DNA of 64,000 nt. It comes from Njordibacter sp905182035. GTDB lineage: Bacteria; Pseudomonadota; Gammaproteobacteria; Pseudomonadales; Balneatricaceae. A program made the position numbers and the translations under genes. The stretch covers positions 62,001 to 126,000 of the forward strand of contig NZ_CP159831.1 in the NCBI RefSeq assembly GCF_047730075.1, given 5' to 3'. The stretch's first letter is position 1, and the number at the start of each line of letters is the position of its first letter. This document shows positions 34,901-43,232 of the stretch, piece by piece. The notes beneath the pieces were generated by a model. It was not told the origin of the DNA and searched no databases. It was given only the letters and a program-made list of their open reading frames with translations.

Positions 34901-36382
34901 GTTAACCCAGACGCATTAGTCTCGGTGAAGCTGGTTTCTCGTCCTGGCGTTGGCACCATCGCTGCCGGTGTAGCAAAAGCCTATGCAGACCTCATTACTA
35001 TTTCCGGTCACGATGGTGGCACGGCAGCTAGTCCTCTCACCTCCATTCGCTATGCTGGCTCCCCATGGGAACTGGGCCTTGCCGATGCCCACCAGTCTCT
35101 GAGGGGTAACGGTGTGCGTGGCAAAGTCCGGGTGCAAACAGACGGCGGCCTTAAGACTGGTCTAGACGTAGTAAAAGCTGCACTGTTAGGTGCAGAAAGT
35201 TTTGGTTTTGGCACCTTACCTATGGTGGCTTTAGGTTGTAAGTACCTACGTATTTGTCACCTTAATAACTGTGCCACGGGTGTAGCTACACAGAACCAAC
35301 AACTACGCGATCATCATTTCCGCGGTACCGTAGAAATGGTGAAACATTTATTCACCTTTATTGCCGAAGAAACCCGTGAGGTTATGGCGCAGTTAGGTAT
35401 TCGTAGCATTGAGGAATTGGTTGGCCATACTGAGCTGTTAGAAGTTAGTGGAGGCATCACCTCTAAACAGCGTAATTTAGACTTGTCGCCTTTGTTGAGC
35501 CAAGCTGGTATCGAACCCAGCCAGCCTCATACCTGTCAGGTGGCTAACAATCAACCTTATGACACAGGGGCTATGAACCAACTAATGTTGGATCAAATGG
35601 CCGATGCCATCGCCAATTCGAAAGGTGGTGAGTTTAACTTTAATATTACCAATTGTGACCGCTCCGTAGGTGCCAGAGTGTCTGGCGCTATTGCCAAAGT
35701 ACATGGCAACAATGGCATGGCGGGGCATCCGTTAGAAGTCTACCTTAAGGGTATTGCTGGTTTGAGCTTCGGTGTGTGGAATGCCGGTGGTTTGAACATG
35801 TACCTAGAAGGTGATGCTAACGATTACGTTGGTAAGGGCATGGCTGGTGGTAAGCTCGTCATCTACCCACCTAAGGGTTCTAGCTTTAAGTCTAATGTCA
35901 CCTCCATTATGGGTAATACCTGTTTGTACGGTGCAACGGGCGGCAGCGTGATGGCAGCAGGTTGTGCAGGAGAGCGTTTTGCCGTGCGTAACTCTGGTGC
36001 CCATGCAGTTATTGAAGGTGCGGGCGACCACTGTTGTGAATATATGACTGGTGGTGTGGTGACGGTACTTGGTGCAACAGGATATAACTTTGGTGCAGGT
36101 ATGACCGGTGGTTTTGCTTATGTACTCGATGTAGACCGTACTTTTGTAGACAAGTACAACAACGAATTAGTGGAAATTCACCGTATTCGTGGAGAGGACA
36201 TGGAAGAGTACCGTAGTTATTTGCGCGGTGTGCTGCATGACTTCTCTGAAGCCACGGGCAGTCGCTGGGGTAAAGAACTCAGTAATCATTTTGAAGATTA
36301 TGTGAGCAAGTTCTGGTTAGTTAAGCCCAAAGCTGCCAATTTACAGCAGTTAATGGCTAATACGCGGACTAAGACAGAATAA
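31940..36382 (+). CDS. gltB: Glutamate synthase (NADPH) large subunit
   Basis: Makes two glutamates from glutamine and 2-oxoglutarate. Starting at ATG 31940 (MNAGFFNPKEFKDNCGFG) the product has 1480 residues, as in Pseudomonas. The N-terminal class II glutaminase nucleophile is Cys15 after removal of the short leader, followed by THRGG and GDGCGLL. The central FMN domain shows EGGEDPVRYG, GAKPGEGGQLPG, SPPPHHDIYSIEDL and GHDGGTAASP; the Cys cluster for the 3Fe-4S centre is CHLNNCATGVATQ. The C-terminal beta-helix has repeated G-x-x-G turns (GNTCLYGATGGSVMAAG). An open frame runs 25 codons further upstream without similarity. gltD follows. Confidence 0.97.
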   Translation: MNAGFFNPKEFKDNCGFGLIAHMQGDPSHDLLQKAIESLTCMTHRGGIAADGKTGDGCGLLLQMPDEFMRQVALDNFSEELAESYGVGMVFLSQNEEKAAHSRNVLNQAIEDNGLEVVGWREVPVDPSCLGPIGADCQPRIEQVFVNSPGLRGEVLEARLLVARKTTMYALVSDEEFYVCSLSHRVVSYKGLMMPVDLPVFYKDLGDPSLATAICTFHQRFSTNTLPRWPLAQPFRFLAHNGEINTIEGNRNWAKARQNILSTPLIPELQELEGVVNTTGSDSSSMDNMLELMVLGGMDVFRALRLIMPPAWQNDELMDPELRAFYEYNSMHMEAWDGPAGMVLNTGRYAVCLLDRNGLRPSRWVMTKDDYLVTASEIGTFEYDPLDVVAKGRVGPGQILAVDTHTGEIMHTKDIDDRLKASQPYKKWLRKSAIRLEGTLDEEQCFEDFTEGELKQHMKMYQVTFEERDQVLRPLAESAQEAVGSMGDDTPMAVLSSRVRSVYEYFRQQFAQVTNPPIDPLREAVVMSLETCLGKERNIFQEGPELAKRIVLGSPILSASKYTDLLHMNVPGFKVQIINLNYELSVGLEASIKAVCKQAEEAVRNRIGILVLSDRDIEKGKLPIPAAMATGAVHHHLTNIGLRCDANIVVDTGSARDSHHFAVLIGFGATAVYPYLSYRVINDMVASGEIIGDPTACHKAYRKGINKGLLKIMSKMGISTIASYRGAQLFEAIGVSSKIVDQCFHGVASRIEGAQFSDFELDQQALAAEAWIERKPIQQGGLLKYIHGGEYHAYNPDIVTTVQTAVQTGDYEVYKKYAKLVNERGVASLRDLLKLKQANAIDISEVEPISEIFKRFDSAGMSLGALSPEAHEALAMAMNELGSRSNSGEGGEDPVRYGTNKRSKIKQIASGRFGVTPAYLMSAEVLQIKVAQGAKPGEGGQLPGGKVNDLIATLRYSVPGVTLISPPPHHDIYSIEDLAQLIFDLKQVNPDALVSVKLVSRPGVGTIAAGVAKAYADLITISGHDGGTAASPLTSIRYAGSPWELGLADAHQSLRGNGVRGKVRVQTDGGLKTGLDVVKAALLGAESFGFGTLPMVALGCKYLRICHLNNCATGVATQNQQLRDHHFRGTVEMVKHLFTFIAEETREVMAQLGIRSIEELVGHTELLEVSGGITSKQRNLDLSPLLSQAGIEPSQPHTCQVANNQPYDTGAMNQLMLDQMADAIANSKGGEFNFNITNCDRSVGARVSGAIAKVHGNNGMAGHPLEVYLKGIAGLSFGVWNAGGLNMYLEGDANDYVGKGMAGGKLVIYPPKGSSFKSNVTSIMGNTCLYGATGGSVMAAGCAGERFAVRNSGAHAVIEGAGDHCCEYMTGGVVTVLGATGYNFGAGMTGGFAYVLDVDRTFVDKYNNELVEIHRIRGEDMEEYRSYLRGVLHDFSEATGSRWGKELSNHFEDYVSKFWLVKPKAANLQQLMANTRTKTE

Positions 36383-36425
36383 TCCAAAATTTTTAGAAAC
36401 AAATTACCAAGCATGCGAGGCTATT

Positions 36426-37862
36426 ATGGCTCAACGATTAGACAACCATTTTCAATTCATCGACGTAGGCCGTCAAGATCCTGCTAAAGTGCATCACGAC
36501 TTGCGTAAACGCCAGTTTACCGAAATCTATCACCCCTACGCTGAGGCAGAAGCTAAGCCTCAGGCGCACCGGTGTCTAGAGTGTGGGAACCCGTACTGTG
36601 AATGGAAGTGCCCAGTGCACAATTACATTCCTAATTGGCTTAAGTTGGTGTCTGAAGGCAACATTCTAGAAGCTGTGGAGCTGTGTCATCAAACTAACTC
36701 CCTGCCAGAAGTATGCGGCCGCGTATGCCCACAAGACCGCTTGTGTGAAGGTGCTTGTACCCTCAATGATGGCTTTGGGGCCGTTACTATCGGTTCGGTA
36801 GAAAAGTACATTACCGACACTGCCTTTGCTATGGGCTGGACACCAGATTTGAGCCACGTGATTGAAACCGGCAAAAAAGTGGCTGTTATTGGTGCTGGCC
36901 CTGCGGGTTTAGCGTGTGCAGACGTGCTAACACGCGGTGGTGTGTCTGCCGTGGTGTTTGATCGCTACCCAGAAATTGGCGGCCTACTCACCTTTGGCAT
37001 TCCCGAATTTAAGCTAGAAAAGCCTGTTATGGCCAAGCGCCGTCAAATATTTGAAGGCATGGGTATTGAGTTTAAACTCAACGTAGAAATAGGCAAAGAC
37101 ATTACTTTAGACCAGTTAATGGAAGAGTACGACGCTGTGTTCATGGGCATGGGCACGTATAAGTCGATGCGTGGTGGCTTCCCAGGTGAAAACCTAGAAG
37201 GCGTCCATGAAGCCTTGCCTTACTTGGTTTCTAACATCAACCGCCGTATGGGTTTTGAAAAAGATCCAGCTGATTTTGTGGACCTAAAAGGTAAGCAAGT
37301 GGTGGTGCTAGGTGGTGGCGATACAGCGATGGATTGTAATCGCACAGCCATTCGCCAAGCTGCGGCCAATGTTTATTGTGCATATCGCCGAGACGAGGCC
37401 AATATGCCTGGCTCCATTAAGGAAGTTGCCAACTCTAAGGAAGAAGGCGTTCAGTTCTTATTTAACCGTTCGCCCGTTGAAATCATAGGTGAAAACGGTA
37501 AGGTCACAGGTATTAAACTTGTCACAACTCAACTGGGCGAGGCTGATGAAAATGGTCGCCGCCGTCCTATTGTGGTTGAAGGAAGTGAAGAAATTGTAGC
37601 GGCAGACTCTGTGATTGTAGCCTTTGGCTTTAGCCCAAGCCCCACCAGCTGGATGGCCGATGCAGGGATTGAGTTAAACAATTGGGACCTTGTTAAAGTG
37701 GCCCAAGAGTCCGATTTAGTGGCTAAAAAGTACGCTTTCCAAACCTCCAATGCCAAAATTTTTGCTGGTGGTGATATGGTGCGTGGTTCCGACTTGGTGG
37801 TAACCGCCATCGACGAAGGACGAAGAGCAGCAGATGGTATTTTAGATTATCTACAAGTCTAA
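36426..37862 (+). CDS. gltD: Glutamate synthase (NADPH) small subunit
   Basis: Passes electrons from NADPH through FAD and two 4Fe-4S clusters to GltB. The 478-residue protein has the N-terminal cysteine motifs CLECGNPYCEWKCPVHN and CGRVCPQDRLCEGAC, then two nucleotide-binding loops: VIGAGPAGLACADVL for FAD and VLGGGDTAMDCNR for NADPH, and the terminal GGDMVRGSDLVVTAI motif. It begins 44 bases after gltB and is part of the same unit; hemE follows after a candidate promoter. Confidence 0.97.
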   Translation: MAQRLDNHFQFIDVGRQDPAKVHHDLRKRQFTEIYHPYAEAEAKPQAHRCLECGNPYCEWKCPVHNYIPNWLKLVSEGNILEAVELCHQTNSLPEVCGRVCPQDRLCEGACTLNDGFGAVTIGSVEKYITDTAFAMGWTPDLSHVIETGKKVAVIGAGPAGLACADVLTRGGVSAVVFDRYPEIGGLLTFGIPEFKLEKPVMAKRRQIFEGMGIEFKLNVEIGKDITLDQLMEEYDAVFMGMGTYKSMRGGFPGENLEGVHEALPYLVSNINRRMGFEKDPADFVDLKGKQVVVLGGGDTAMDCNRTAIRQAAANVYCAYRRDEANMPGSIKEVANSKEEGVQFLFNRSPVEIIGENGKVTGIKLVTTQLGEADENGRRRPIVVEGSEEIVAADSVIVAFGFSPSPTSWMADAGIELNNWDLVKVAQESDLVAKKYAFQTSNAKIFAGGDMVRGSDLVVTAIDEGRRAADGILDYLQV

Positions 37863-37919
37863 ACCTTATAGTGGAACCTTCATAACGCCTGCACAACGCC
37901 TGTATAGTTGCCACAAGCC

Positions 37920-37948
37920 GTGACAATTAGGCAGGCGATCTATATCAT
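37920..37948 (+). promoter_or_regulatory. Candidate sigma-70 promoter for hemE
   Basis: GTGACA (37920-37925) and TATCAT (37943-37948) each match consensus at five of six positions and are 17 bp apart. Transcription would start near 37955, giving about 38 bases of leader before the hemE ATG. Confidence 0.5.
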
Positions 37949-37992
37949 AAGCGGCAATCTTTACTATCTGCCTTAAGGCCATATTGCCCGCC

Positions 37993-39066
37993 ATGACCGC
38001 TTCCAAACCTGAATTAAAAAACGACCGCTTTCTTCGCGCCCTCATGGGCCAGCCTGTTGATGTGACTCCTGTATGGATGATGCGCCAAGCGGGTCGTTAT
38101 TTACCAGAGTACCGTGCTTCACGTGCTGAAGCTGGTGACTTTCTAAGCCTTTGCAAGAATGCTGATTTTGCCTGTGAAGTCACCCTACAACCGTTACGTC
38201 GATACGACCTTGATGCGGCTATCTTGTTCTCAGACATCCTAACGGTGCCAGATGCAATGGGCCTGGGCTTATACTTTGAGGCGGGCGAAGGCCCTAAGTT
38301 TGAAAAGCCAGTGCGCACAGAAGCCGATGTAGCGGCGCTCGCAGTGCCAGATATGAATGATGATTTAGGCTACGTCATGAACGCCGTAAGTACTATCCGT
38401 GGTGCCTTGTCAGGCGATGTACCGTTAATTGGTTTTTCTGGTAGCCCTTGGACCTTGGCCACCTACATGATTGAAGGCGGCTCCAGCAAAGATTTTCGCC
38501 ACATCAAAGCCATGATGTATTCAACCCCAGAGTTATTACATCAAGTACTAAGCGTATTGGCCGATTCAGTGATTGCCTATCTAAACGCTCAAATTGCAGC
38601 GGGTGCTCAAGCGGTACAGATCTTTGATACATGGGGCGGCGTACTCAGTGGGCCGTGTTACCAAGCATTTTCCTTAGATTACATGCAGCGCATCGTTAAC
38701 GGCCTTACCCGTGAATCTGAAGGCCGAGCAGTGCCCGTCATCTTGTTCACTAAAAATGGGGGCCAATGGTTAGAGCAAATGGCAGCCACAGGAGCCGATG
38801 CCCTGGGTCTAGATTGGACCATAGAAGTCAGTGAAGCCCGCAACCGTGTAGGTGAAAGAGTGGCCCTTCAAGGTAATATGGACCCTAGTGTTTTATATGC
38901 AGATGCACCTACTATTGAGGCTGAAGTAGGCCGTATATTGGCAGATTTTGGTAAAAACGATGGCCATGTATTTAACCTTGGCCACGGTATACATCAGTTT
39001 GTAGACCCAGAAAGCGCTAAAATATTTGTCGATGCCGTGCATGATCAAAGCGCGCAATACCACTAA
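37993..39066 (+). CDS. hemE: Uroporphyrinogen decarboxylase
   Basis: Decarboxylates uroporphyrinogen III to coproporphyrinogen III in haem synthesis. The 357-residue protein has PVWMMRQAGRYLPEYRASR near the N terminus (substrate-binding Arg), FSDILTVPDAMG with the catalytic Asp, GFSGSPWTLATYMIEGG, and the C-terminal FNLGHGI. ATG 37993 fits the family; a TTG three codons earlier is also in frame. It follows gltBD, the order found in Pseudomonas. Confidence 0.97.
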   Translation: MTASKPELKNDRFLRALMGQPVDVTPVWMMRQAGRYLPEYRASRAEAGDFLSLCKNADFACEVTLQPLRRYDLDAAILFSDILTVPDAMGLGLYFEAGEGPKFEKPVRTEADVAALAVPDMNDDLGYVMNAVSTIRGALSGDVPLIGFSGSPWTLATYMIEGGSSKDFRHIKAMMYSTPELLHQVLSVLADSVIAYLNAQIAAGAQAVQIFDTWGGVLSGPCYQAFSLDYMQRIVNGLTRESEGRAVPVILFTKNGGQWLEQMAATGADALGLDWTIEVSEARNRVGERVALQGNMDPSVLYADAPTIEAEVGRILADFGKNDGHVFNLGHGIHQFVDPESAKIFVDAVHDQSAQYH

Positions 39067-39091
39067 ATAAAAAATTCAGCAGGAACCTAAC

Positions 39092-39430
39092 ATGCCACAT
39101 TGCGTTATAGAAATTTCTAACCAACTCAGCAGTAGTGTCACACCAGATCAGTTATTACGTTGTGTGTTCGATGCCCACGTGAAGTCAGGCTTATTTGAGA
39201 CGGATCACATTAAAGTGCGCTGCTCCGGCTACGATCACCATATTTCAGGCACCGGTTCAGACCGCTTTATCCACGCTACGTCACACATCTTGGCAGGTCG
39301 CACCGCAGATCAAAAGCAACAGCTCAGCAACATGATTGTGCAGGGCCTCATTGATATCGGTATCAACTCCGCGGCCATGAGTGCACAAGTGGTTGATTTA
39401 GCCCCTAGCTATGTGTCCTTTACCGACTAG
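39092..39430 (+). CDS. 5-carboxymethyl-2-hydroxymuconate isomerase family protein
   Basis: Tautomerase-superfamily protein of 112 residues. The start MPHCVIEISNQL exposes an N-terminal proline, the general base of this family, and the rest follows the CHMI pattern (FDAHVKSGLF, IKVRCSGYDHH, HATSHILAGRT). In E. coli the enzyme acts in homoprotocatechuate degradation, but no other gene of that pathway is nearby, so the physiological substrate is unclear. AGGAACC lies upstream of the ATG. It is 25 bases after hemE and may be co-transcribed with it. Confidence 0.82.
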   Translation: MPHCVIEISNQLSSSVTPDQLLRCVFDAHVKSGLFETDHIKVRCSGYDHHISGTGSDRFIHATSHILAGRTADQKQQLSNMIVQGLIDIGINSAAMSAQVVDLAPSYVSFTD

Positions 39431-39462
39431 ACCCGAGTTGGATTAGTGCCGTTATAGTGGGA

Positions 39463-39927
39463 CTAAGTGATGATTTCAAATAAACCATGGGTCACCATGG
39501 CTAAATCACCAGCCGTTAGTTCAACCTCTAATCCCCTGTGGCCAGCGCTCACATAGATGCTCTCATATAATCTAGCACGCCGGTCTATAACCGTAGTAAG
39601 CGCTCGCTTTTGACCAACTGGACTCACGCCACCCAGCACGTAGCCACTACTTCGGGTTACTGCAGCTGGGTTTGCCATTACTACTTTCTTCGCACCAATC
39701 GCTTTAGCCATAAGCTTTAAGTTGAGCTGTTGATCAACTGGCAGCACCGCCACCACCAAAGCCTTGTCTCCAGCATCCACTACCAGTGTTTTAAATACCC
39801 TTTGGGGAGCCACGCCTAGTTTGTCTGCAGCTTCCATACCATATGACGCCAGTTTGGAGTCGTGGGCATATGCGTGCACATTGTGATGAACACCTAAGTT
39901 AGTAAGTTGGTCGATCGCCGGAGTCAT
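39463..39927 (-). CDS. ybaK: Cys-tRNA(Pro)/Cys-tRNA(Cys) deacylase YbaK
   Basis: Hydrolyses Cys wrongly attached to tRNA-Pro. The 154-residue protein shows the YbaK/EbsC fold: the LGVAPQRVFKTLVVDAGDKALVV stretch with the conserved lysine, AKAIGAKKV, and GYVLGGVSPVGQKRALTTVID, which holds the conserved Gly-x-x-Pro loop. Length matches E. coli (159). It is convergent with the tautomerase gene and alone on its strand. Confidence 0.93.
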   Translation of the reverse strand: MTPAIDQLTNLGVHHNVHAYAHDSKLASYGMEAADKLGVAPQRVFKTLVVDAGDKALVVAVLPVDQQLNLKLMAKAIGAKKVVMANPAAVTRSSGYVLGGVSPVGQKRALTTVIDRRARLYESIYVSAGHRGLEVELTAGDLAMVTHGLFEIIT

Positions 39928-40165
39928 GAGTTAGAGTACCAGAGCAGATGTGTTTTAACGTTTAGGTATGCTAACCCTAACCACAACAGCAGTCGAGGTA
40001 AACCCCGCCTAGCCTTGGTGACATGATTTAAACAGCTGCACTTTTAATCGACCACATAGTCATCCAGAAACGGAGATAGCTTAGGTCATGTAATAATATC
40101 CACTCACGGTTAGTGTAAATGTTACCAAGCCGCGAAGTTTCTAGTTAGCCCGTTTGGAGCAAATG

Positions 40166-40585
40166 ATGACATCAGAACAGTTCACCCCTGCATTTTTTAA
40201 TGATATTGGTGTGGGCAGCTTGCCCGGGCACCTCGGTCTTCAGATTACTCGTGTGGTGTCTGGTATGGTTGAAGCAGAACTTGAGGTTGTGCCGTCTTTG
40301 CTTGCAATCAACGGTTATCTTCATGCAGGTAGCATTGTAACATTGGCAGACACTTGTGCTGGCTATGGCAGCACCGCTAATCTTCCAGTGGGGGCCACTG
40401 GCTTTACCACGATTGAATTAAAGTCGAACCATATAAGTACAGCCCGAGAAGGCACCATTACGTGTATTGCAACAGCTGCTCACTTAGGAAAATCAACCCA
40501 GGTGTGGGATGCTATTGTGACTCACAAAGAGTCTGGTAGAACCGTTGCCATTTTCCGATGCACACAAATGGTGCTTTACCCTTAG
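40166..40585 (+). CDS. PaaI-family hotdog thioesterase
   Basis: Hotdog-fold acyl-CoA thioesterase of about 139 residues. The core is AINGYLHAGSIVTLADTCAGYG, where the Asp in TLADTCAG and the His-Ala-Gly loop correspond to the PaaI/4-hydroxybenzoyl-CoA thioesterase active site, followed by TTIELKSNHIS and GRTVAIFRCTQMV. GGAG six bases before ATG 40166 selects this start over the ATG three bases earlier and a TTG at 40154. The substrate is unknown; neighbours (ybaK, trmB) give no clue. Confidence 0.86.
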   Translation: MTSEQFTPAFFNDIGVGSLPGHLGLQITRVVSGMVEAELEVVPSLLAINGYLHAGSIVTLADTCAGYGSTANLPVGATGFTTIELKSNHISTAREGTITCIATAAHLGKSTQVWDAIVTHKESGRTVAIFRCTQMVLYP

Positions 40586-40600
40586 TGGAGGGTTATTGTC

Positions 40601-41305
40601 CTAGCAGTGTTTCTGATACATCAAATCCCACACTCCATGCCCCTTGCCTTCTCCGCGGCGTTGAAATTTGGTGCTAGGTCGGAAGTCTGGCTGTGGTGAA
40701 TATTTCTCCTCACCTGCTTGGTTGCTGTAACCTTGAGCAGGTTCCATCACTTCCATCATGTGCTCTGCATAAGGTTGCCAATCTGTAGCCATGTGAAATA
40801 CACCACCGATGGTAAGCTTTTGGCGAATATCTTGGGCAAAATCAGGCTGTACGATGCGGCGCTTGTTGTGTTTCTTTTTGTGCCATGGGTCGGGAAAAAA
40901 TAGCTGTACGCCACCTAAACTGCCATCTGCAATACACTGGGCCATCACTTCTATTGCATCATCACAAAATACTCGCACGTTGCTTAACTCTTGGATAGCA
41001 AGGTTGTTAAGTAGACGACCAACACCTGGGCGATGCACTTCAATACCAATGTAGTTGTTCTCTGGCATGGTGGCAGCCATGGTGGAAAGGGAATCGCCCA
41101 TACCAAAACCTATTTCCATGATTACTGGATGGTTATTACCGAATATGTTTACAAAATTCAAAGGCCCTTGATTGAGCCCCAAACCATAGCGCACCCAATA
41201 GTGTTTCAGTGCATGTTCTTGAGACGGTGTCATACGGCCAGCACGTTTTACAAAACTACGAATGCGGCGGGGATTTTCAATATTGAAGGGTAAATCAGTA
41301 GACAT
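40601..41305 (-). CDS. trmB: tRNA (guanine-N7-)-methyltransferase
   Basis: Methylates G46 in the variable loop of tRNA using S-adenosylmethionine. The 234-residue protein shows the SAM loop VIMEIGFGMGDSL, NYIGIEVHRPGVGRLL, the NVRVFCDDAIEV region, and the catalytic VQLFFPDPWHKKKHNKRRIVQ motif, ending with TKFQRRGEGKGHGVWDL. Length matches E. coli (239). It is divergent from hemC and convergent with the thioesterase gene. Confidence 0.96.
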   Translation of the reverse strand: MSTDLPFNIENPRRIRSFVKRAGRMTPSQEHALKHYWVRYGLGLNQGPLNFVNIFGNNHPVIMEIGFGMGDSLSTMAATMPENNYIGIEVHRPGVGRLLNNLAIQELSNVRVFCDDAIEVMAQCIADGSLGGVQLFFPDPWHKKKHNKRRIVQPDFAQDIRQKLTIGGVFHMATDWQPYAEHMMEVMEPAQGYSNQAGEEKYSPQPDFRPSTKFQRRGEGKGHGVWDLMYQKHC

Positions 41306-41448
41306 AAAATTGATCTTAACGAGTAAGGAACAGCTTAACGCTTATTTTACCTATTACTGATCAATAAATCAGCATGATCATGGCGTCTAAAGCAGAGCAA
41401 TTTGATACACTAGGGCACATATTAATATTCACCTAGTTATCGTAACCT

Positions 41449-42375
41449 ATGACCACCCTCCGCATCGCCACTCGTGAAAGCCAACTTGCCCTTTGGCAAG
41501 CTAATTTTATTAAAGCAGAGCTAGAGCGCCATCATCCCGGTATCACTATAGAGCTTTTAGGGATGAAGACTAAGGGCGACAAAATACTTGATGTGCCGTT
41601 AGCAAAGGTGGGTGGTAAAGGCCTGTTTGTTAAAGAGCTAGAACAGGCGATGTTAGAACACCGTGCAGACATTGCTGTGCATTCCATGAAAGATGTACCT
41701 ATGGAGTTTCCCGAAGGCTTGGGTTTGTCTGTCATATGTGAACGAGAAGACCCCAGCGATGCTTTTGTCAGTAATCATTTTAATAACTTAGACCAACTAC
41801 CTCAAGGCGCAAAGGTTGGCACGTCTAGCTTGCGCCGCCAGTTACAAATTAAAGCTCTACGGCCGGATCTTCAATTATTAGATTTGCGTGGTAACGTAAA
41901 TACCCGCTTAGCTAAGTTAGATGCTGGCGAATACGATGCCATTATACTTGCTAGCGCTGGATTAATGCGTCTTGAGTTTGATCACCGTATTCAATCGCGC
42001 TTAACTGACGAGCAATGCTTGCCCGCTGGAGGGCAGGGCGCGGTGGGTGTGGAGTGTCGTTTAGAAGACGCTGCCACTATGGCTTTGTTGGCACCATTAC
42101 ACCATAAAGATACGGCAGATCGTGTGATTGCTGAGCGGGCACTCAACAAACGTTTAGAAGGAGGTTGTCAGGTGCCTATTGCCTGTTTTGCCGAATTAGA
42201 AGGTGATCAGCTGTGGTTACGAGGTTTGGTGGGCGAAGTGGATGGCAGCCGTGTTCTTACCACAGAAATTAAAGGCCCACGTAGGGATGCTGAAAGCTTA
42301 GGTATTACCGCTGCAGAAGATCTATTGGCACAAGGTGCCGGTGAAATTCTGCGGGCTATTTACGGTGCTCAGTAA
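41449..42375 (+). CDS. hemC: Porphobilinogen deaminase (hydroxymethylbilane synthase)
   Basis: Condenses four porphobilinogens into hydroxymethylbilane. The 308-residue protein starts TLRIATRESQLALWQA, has VHSMKDVPM with the catalytic Asp region, GTSSLRRQLQI, LDLRGNVNTRL, and the cofactor-binding cysteine in EGGCQVPIA. The hemC-hemD-hemX-hemY order follows. hemD begins seven bases after the stop. Confidence 0.97.
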   Translation: MTTLRIATRESQLALWQANFIKAELERHHPGITIELLGMKTKGDKILDVPLAKVGGKGLFVKELEQAMLEHRADIAVHSMKDVPMEFPEGLGLSVICEREDPSDAFVSNHFNNLDQLPQGAKVGTSSLRRQLQIKALRPDLQLLDLRGNVNTRLAKLDAGEYDAIILASAGLMRLEFDHRIQSRLTDEQCLPAGGQGAVGVECRLEDAATMALLAPLHHKDTADRVIAERALNKRLEGGCQVPIACFAELEGDQLWLRGLVGEVDGSRVLTTEIKGPRRDAESLGITAAEDLLAQGAGEILRAIYGAQ

Positions 42376-42382
42376 ATAACTT

Positions 42383-43150
42383 ATGACAGCCATGAGGGTT
42401 TTGGTCACAAGGCCAGCCGCACAAGCAAAGGCTACGATCGAACTGTTGCGTAAGCATGGGTTTGAGGTGCAGCACCAGCCTTGTTTGCAGATTGTGCCCG
42501 TAGAGCCACAGTCAGTTGATGGCTTACAAAGTAAGCAGTGGGCGATGGATTTGGACAGTTTTGATCATGTCATTATTATCAGCACCAACGCCGCCCAGCA
42601 CTGGCTCGACCTAGTTCAGGACTATTGGCCCCAGTGGCCGGTGGGTGTGCGCTGGTGGGCGATGGGGGAATCTACACAAGCGCAACTAATGGCGGCAGGC
42701 ATTGAGGCAGTTAGGCCTCACACGGGCGACACAAGTGAAGCTTTGCTGGCTGATTTGTTGCCCCAAATTCAAAACCACCACAAGGTATTAATTGTACGTG
42801 GCTGCGGTGGCAGAGAAACATTATCGGAAGCCTTGGTGGTGGCTGGAGCTAAGGTAAATTATGCCCAATGTTACCAGCGTACGATACCAAACATTAACCC
42901 TGAGCAGTTGTTGAGTTTGGGTCAATTCGCACCCGGGGTTGTGATGTTACAAAGTGGTGAAACTTTAGAGAACTTTGATCTATTGTTAAGTGGCCAAGAT
43001 TGGTGCGACAAACAACGCACGGTATTAGTCTTGCCTAGTGCAAGAGTAGCGGAGCAGGCCAAAACATTAGGCTACCGTGTATTGCTAACTAGCGTTAGTG
43101 CTAGCAATGAAGCAATGTGCGATACTTTGTTGCAGAAAATAAAAAAATAA
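42383..43150 (+). CDS. hemD: Uroporphyrinogen-III synthase
   Basis: Closes hydroxymethylbilane to uroporphyrinogen III with inversion of ring D. This family is poorly conserved, but MRVLVTRPAAQAKATIELL, the FDHVIIISTNAAQHWL segment, the WWAMGESTQAQLMAAG helix, and KVLIVRGCGGRETL near residue 135 match it, and the length (255) and place after hemC settle the call. Either Met 1 or Met 4 could start. A non-coding gap of 82 bases precedes hemX. Confidence 0.94.
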   Translation: MTAMRVLVTRPAAQAKATIELLRKHGFEVQHQPCLQIVPVEPQSVDGLQSKQWAMDLDSFDHVIIISTNAAQHWLDLVQDYWPQWPVGVRWWAMGESTQAQLMAAGIEAVRPHTGDTSEALLADLLPQIQNHHKVLIVRGCGGRETLSEALVVAGAKVNYAQCYQRTIPNINPEQLLSLGQFAPGVVMLQSGETLENFDLLLSGQDWCDKQRTVLVLPSARVAEQAKTLGYRVLLTSVSASNEAMCDTLLQKIKK

Positions 43151-43232
43151 GCGCCTAACTAACCTGTACCAAGTGTATATAAGGCGTAGTGATAGCAGGC
43201 TTATTAGGCCGCTGAAAAAGGATGCTGAAACA

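Noticed and set aside
43173..43232. Upstream GTG start for hemX
   Set aside because: GTG 43233 has a good Shine-Dalgarno and fits homologues; the extra 20 residues are unlike the family.
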